7,955 bases of DNA, from positions 1 to 7,955 of the forward strand of contig JAHEOB010000321.1 in NCBI GenBank assembly GCA_018610095.1. Direction: 5' to 3'. A program made the position numbers and the translations under genes. The notes beneath the pieces were generated by a model. It worked only from the letters and a program-made list of their open reading frames with translations, made no database searches and was not told the DNA's origin. Below are positions 5,916 to 7,955 of this stretch, one piece after another (position 1 is the first letter of the stretch; every line of letters begins with the position of its first letter). This stretch comes from Halothece sp. MAG. Its GTDB lineage: Bacteria; Cyanobacteriota; Cyanobacteriia; Cyanobacteriales; Rubidibacteraceae.

Positions 5916-6170
5916 TTAACCAGCCTTCAAAATGGGAAAAATTTCAATCACATCATCGTTTTGGACACCTGCAGATGCTAAATCACTAGCAGAATCTAAT
6001 TGTTCATTAGTGCGTTCTAGACGGGCAGCATAATCATGATCATTAGGTAAATTCCATTGCTGCTGAGCTTGTTCTAATACTTGGCTAACTGTAGTTTGGA
6101 GGGGTAAACTAACTGCTGCTTTTCGAGTTTGATCGGCGGTACGAGCAATAATAGAAACTGAATCAGACAT
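5916..6170 (-). CDS. Ubiquitin-like modifier (beta-grasp) ending in a bare C-terminal glycine
   Basis: 84 residues. SVSIIARTADQTRKAAVSLP (residues 4-23) looks like the first beta hairpin, TTVSQVLEQAQQQWNLP (26-42) the helix, and the DDVIEIFPILKAG end (72-84) the final strand and flexible tail. Size and order suit a single beta-grasp domain of the prokaryotic ubiquitin/YukD-like kind. The last residue before the stop is G84, preceded by Ala, so the modifier needs no precursor cleavage before E1 adenylates it. It lies 19 bases after the E1 gene and 2 before the E2 gene. Its ribosome binding site is the best in the operon. The beta-grasp call rests on pattern plus context rather than on a diagnostic motif, so structure prediction would be the deciding test. 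Confidence 0.85.
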   Translation of the reverse strand: MSDSVSIIARTADQTRKAAVSLPLQTTVSQVLEQAQQQWNLPNDHDYAARLERTNEQLDSASDLASAGVQNDDVIEIFPILKAG

Positions 6171-6174
6171 AATT

Positions 6175-6182
6175 ACCTCCTT
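6175..6182 (-). promoter_or_regulatory. Near-perfect Shine-Dalgarno for the Ubl
   Basis: AAGGAGGT on the minus strand with AATT between it and the ATG at 6168-6170, close to an ideal match to the 16S anti-SD. The other genes in the operon have weaker sites (AAGG, GAGG, AGAGG or little), which suggests the modifier is made in excess over its enzymes. Confidence 0.75.
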
Positions 6183-6189
6183 ATGACGT

Positions 6190-7356
6190 TTAATTAATGG
6201 TTAAAAATTGAACTGCAATATTACCTTGGGCGGTTTCACAATGTAGAATTTCATTGTCAGGCAACTTTAAATCTTGTAGGGTTAGATCAAGATTGGATTC
6301 TTGCTTAGACAAGTAAGAAATTTTTTCAAAGTCTCTTTCTACACCACATTTAGGACAAACCAGTTTAGACTCAGAATATTGAGTAATCGGACGATTAACG
6401 ACTTCTTCATCAGTACAATCAGGGTTTAGACACTGCATTGTTCCAATTAATTCATTTCTTAGCCAAAGCACAACTTCCGTAAAGCCTGATGCTTCTATCT
6501 GTTCAAGAATGGTTTTTACTGTCAAATTGGAGTCGTACTTAATCTTGACAGTCGGTTTGATAGTTAAATCATGGGCTAAACAATCATCTCGACGATTAAT
6601 TGCTACCTTGAAGGTTGTCCAAGGAGTTAATTCCAGATAAATTTTTTCGCCAGAATCGAGTAACCCAGGATAATTATGAAGATAAAGAACAGCCTGCTGA
6701 ACTTGTATCCCAGCAATGGTCGAAGCAATCGTGGCAGTAGTTGGCATAGTATTTTGAGGAAGCTCTCGTTTTAAGCCTTGACATGAATATCGTTCATTGC
6801 GGCGCTGCCACATTTTTTCGGAAATACTACATTCATAACAGGCAGCTTCTGTATTAGGATCGAAAAAACTAACTTCTCCTTGTGAAACCCCAATCCCTGC
6901 ATTAATCCAAGGGATTCCAGCACGATACGCAAGTTGATTAATTAACCAACGGGCATTAACACTGTCGAGATCAGCCAAGATTAGATCATGAGTTTGAATT
7001 TCTCCAACACCCAAATCAAATTCAAGGTCGCCATTAATTGCTGTTACTGAAATTTCTGGATTGATCTCAAGTAATCGTTTTCGAGCTACTTCGACTTTCG
7101 GTAAACCTATGTCTGATTCTCGAAAGAGAACTGAGCGAGTTAGATTACTGATTGAGACTGTGTCAAAGTCAATAATAGTAATCCGTCCTACGCCTAATAA
7201 TGAAAGATTTTTCAGCACTTCATTGCCTAAAGCTCCTGCTCCTGCAACCAGTATCGAGGCATCTGTTAACCGTTGTTGATTCCACCAACGAATCAAATGA
7301 TGCCGATCATAACGAGTTTCTCCAGTAGTAGTGGTTTGGGAGGGAGTTTGTATCAT
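6190..7356 (-). CDS. E1-like ubiquitin-activating enzyme (ThiF/MoeB fold) with C-terminal zinc ribbon
   Basis: 388 residues. The adenylation domain spans about 15-255: GAGALG (39-44, nucleotide loop), IDFDTVSISNLTRSVLF (D63, D65, N71, R74), K87, and LADLDSVNARWLIN (D131, R136, N140). Cysteines C173, C176 (CYEC) and C192 (YSCQG) lie where E1-like enzymes place zinc ligands or the catalytic Cys; C192 is the best thioester candidate. The C-terminal 130 residues are extra to MoeB/ThiF and include a four-Cys zinc ribbon, C309-x4-C314 and C334-x2-C337, perhaps for E2 or Ubl docking. It would adenylate the Ubl next door and load it on the E2. It is the first gene of the operon; AAGG lies 8 bases before the ATG. 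The neighbouring E2 argues against a thiamine or molybdopterin role. Confidence 0.9.
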   Translation of the reverse strand: MIQTPSQTTTTGETRYDRHHLIRWWNQQRLTDASILVAGAGALGNEVLKNLSLLGVGRITIIDFDTVSISNLTRSVLFRESDIGLPKVEVARKRLLEINPEISVTAINGDLEFDLGVGEIQTHDLILADLDSVNARWLINQLAYRAGIPWINAGIGVSQGEVSFFDPNTEAACYECSISEKMWQRRNERYSCQGLKRELPQNTMPTTATIASTIAGIQVQQAVLYLHNYPGLLDSGEKIYLELTPWTTFKVAINRRDDCLAHDLTIKPTVKIKYDSNLTVKTILEQIEASGFTEVVLWLRNELIGTMQCLNPDCTDEEVVNRPITQYSESKLVCPKCGVERDFEKISYLSKQESNLDLTLQDLKLPDNEILHCETAQGNIAVQFLTIN

Positions 7357-7437
7357 AATTCTTACCTTGTTAATTCAATCTACAAGGGAATGAGAAGGTT
7401 TGTTTGCCGTAAAGGTTGAGTTAGATGGTTAAAGAAC

Positions 7438-7451
7438 TGTGATTCATCACA
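7438..7451. promoter_or_regulatory. Palindrome TGTGAT-TC-ATCACA in the E1 leader
   Basis: Perfect 6+6 inverted repeat with a 2-base centre, just downstream of the proximal promoter candidate and about 82 bases before the E1 start codon. It resembles CRP half-sites, but the gap between TGTGA and TCACA is 4, not 6, so a different repressor is more likely if it is an operator. Confidence 0.4.
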
Positions 7452-7463
7452 TTCATACTTCTG

Positions 7464-7491
7464 ATAATGAAATTAGTCTGACCGTTGACAA
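7464..7491 (-). promoter_or_regulatory. Proximal sigma-70-type promoter candidate for the E1 operon
   Basis: On the minus strand a -35 TTGTCA (7486-7491, 5 of 6) and a -10 CATTAT (7464-7469, 4 of 6) are separated by 16 bases. It would start transcription near 7457, about 100 bases before the E1 ATG. The match is moderate in AT-rich DNA. Confidence 0.4.
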
Positions 7492-7546
7492 AGTCTGTTG
7501 TAAACGTTAGATAATGGTTGTCTTCATCTGACTGCTACAGTTATTA

Positions 7547-7552
7547 AGAATA
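7547..7552 (-). promoter_or_regulatory. Distal -10 candidate linked to the shared operator
   Basis: TATTCT on the minus strand, 9 bases downstream of operator copy 3, the same spacing as TACAAT to copy 2 at the WYL promoter. It would give an E1 leader of about 185 bases. It is only 4 of 6 to consensus and is supported mainly by the repeated geometry. Confidence 0.35.
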
Positions 7553-7561
7553 CAATCAAGG

Positions 7562-7579
7562 TGGAATACGGAGATTCCA
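7562..7579 (-). promoter_or_regulatory. Shared operator candidate, copy 3 (upstream of the E1 operon)
   Basis: On the minus strand it reads TGGAAT-CTCCGT-ATTCCA followed by CC, with perfect 6-base half-sites. It has the same consensus and orientation as the copies before NYN and WYL. It lies 205 bases from the E1 start and 166 from the PIN start, so it might serve either or both. Confidence 0.6.
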
Positions 7580-7618
7580 AACTGGAGACTGTGGAGCAAA
7601 ACAGGAGTAAAAAGGAAT

Positions 7619-7630
7619 ACTCTTAAGAGT
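7619..7630. repeat. Perfect palindrome ACTCTTAAGAGT
   Basis: A 12-base palindrome with no spacer in the divergent region, 116 bases before the PIN start. It is too short on a loop to be an RNA hairpin, so a DNA-binding dimer site is the more likely meaning, if any. Confidence 0.35.
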
Positions 7631-7654
7631 CAACAACGCAATGATTTCAAAATT

Positions 7655-7738
7655 AGCTATCAAATTATGAAAACCTAGCTTTGTCCAAGCTAATTTGCTA
7701 AGCAGCATCCGAGGCATTTGATAGCTTATATGCTATCA
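7655..7738. repeat. Cluster of nested and competing inverted repeats before the PIN gene
   Basis: AGCTATCAAAT (7655-7665) is perfectly complementary to ATTTGATAGCT (7716-7726), enclosing TAGCTT-TGTCC-AAGCTA (7676-7692). The right arm can instead pair downstream: TGATAGC (7719-7725), TTATAT, GCTATCA (7732-7738), ending 7 bases before the PIN ATG. The two pairings exclude each other. This could be a double operator for a DNA-binding dimer or a switchable RNA leader. No clear Shine-Dalgarno lies before the ATG. Confidence 0.5.
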
Positions 7739-7745
7739 TTAACCC

Positions 7746-7955
7746 ATGAAGGAAAGGCTTGTGGTTGATACCAGCATTTTTATCAGTGCGTTAATCGGAC
7801 CGACCGGACCGAGTCGAGAATTAATCCGACGCTGCTTGCAAGGAACTTATCAGCCGCTAATGGGCAATGCTCTCTTTCTAGAGTACGAATCGGTAATTGA
7901 ACGGGAAGAAATTCAAGCCAATTGTCCCCTGTCTGAATCTGAGATTCAGGAATTG
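7746..7955 (+). CDS. PIN-domain protein, putative toxin (5' part only)
   Basis: The first 70 codons are open to the window edge. The start ERLVVDTSIFISALIG fits the N-terminal strand and first catalytic Asp (D8) of PIN nucleases, and LFLEYESVI carries the expected second acidic position (E48). The pattern recalls the 'putative toxin, PIN family' group (COG1569-like), often about 140 residues, so roughly half is visible. PIN toxins are Mg2+-dependent RNases. The ATG is chosen because it gives the standard PIN N-terminus; no ribosome binding site is evident. The upstream palindromes probably regulate it. No antitoxin gene is seen on its 5' side; one could follow beyond the window. Confidence 0.82.
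   Translation, partial: MKERLVVDTSIFISALIGPTGPSRELIRRCLQGTYQPLMGNALFLEYESVIEREEIQANCPLSESEIQEL

Larger units (their letters stand above)
7357..7745. other. 389-base divergent intergenic region between the E1 operon and the PIN gene
   Basis: No convincing gene was found in it on either strand; open frames are very short, and no antitoxin precedes the PIN gene. It holds, from the E1 side, a palindrome (7438-7451), a possible promoter (7464-7491), a shared operator copy (7562-7579), a 12-base palindrome (7619-7630), and a dense cluster of inverted repeats (7655-7738) next to the PIN start. A loose direct repeat, GTTAGAT-(AAT)-GGTT, occurs at 7420-7430 and 7506-7519. Confidence 0.7.

Noticed and set aside
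7061..7279. A 72-codon open frame on the plus strand opposite the E1 gene
   Set aside because: It lies fully antisense to the conserved E1 nucleotide-binding domain, shows no recognisable motif and has no convincing ribosome site.
6190..7356. MoeB/ThiF cofactor biosynthesis (with the Ubl as MoaD/ThiS and JAB as a cysteine-synthesis partner)
   Set aside because: The neighbouring gene is a clear E2 with HPN and catalytic Cys, and a RING-like gene follows, which no sulfur-carrier pathway needs.
7438..7451. CRP-family binding site
   Set aside because: The half-sites TGTGA and TCACA are separated by 4 bases rather than the 6 of CRP sites, so the dimer geometry does not match.
7357..7745. An antitoxin gene upstream of the PIN gene
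   Set aside because: Frames in this region are only a few codons long and none has a DNA-binding-like sequence.

Overview
The window looks like accessory DNA of a cyanobacterium. It is AT-rich, carries the cyanobacterial palindrome HIP1 (GCGATCGC) once, begins with what looks like the trailer end of a CRISPR array of the GTTCCAATTAA...GGAAAC repeat type common in cyanobacteria, and encodes a WYL protein resembling the cyanobacterial CRISPR-associated family TIGR03985. No rRNA, tRNA or transposase was seen.

Layout, left to right. (1) 1-71: the last spacer and a degenerate terminal CRISPR repeat, then a strong hairpin at 90-114 between the array and the converging gene. (2) 139-3216, all on the minus strand: a membrane-anchored NYN-domain nuclease-like protein, a stand-alone Mesh1/RelA-SpoT-type HD hydrolase, and a WYL-domain regulator. 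Transcription runs WYL then HD (14-base overlap), then NYN. (3) 3354-7356, minus strand: a six-gene cluster transcribed E1 - ubiquitin-like protein - E2 - JAMM/JAB isopeptidase - RING-like protein - diverged PIN-like protein. (4) 7357-7745: a 389-base divergent intergenic region with several palindromes. (5) 7746-7955, plus strand: the start of a PIN-domain gene that runs off the window.

The core of the window is a ubiquitin-like conjugation pathway. The E1-like enzyme (nucleotide-binding GAGALG, C-terminal zinc ribbon) would adenylate the 84-residue beta-grasp protein, which already ends in a bare glycine. The E2 has the eukaryotic-style HPN-x7-C active site and an SPAN motif. A tail-anchored JAMM protease with a complete E / H-x-H / S-x2-D site would remove the modifier. 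A small protein with an N-terminal membrane helix carries a RING-like treble clef that keeps only the second zinc site, and is a candidate E3. Protease and RING-like protein both appear tethered to the membrane facing the cytoplasm. Bacterial relatives of this architecture (Bil, Bub and the E1/E2/JAB/Ubl operons catalogued by comparative genomics) are linked to antiphage defence; the closest gene-content parallel with a RING protein is the archaeal Caldiarchaeum operon.

Regulation appears shared. An 18-base imperfect palindrome, consensus TGGAAWC-N5-WTTCCACC, lies in the same orientation upstream of NYN, upstream of WYL, and upstream of the E1-led operon. This suggests one regulon linking the CRISPR-side genes and the ubiquitin-like operon, with the WYL protein as the obvious candidate regulator (inference).
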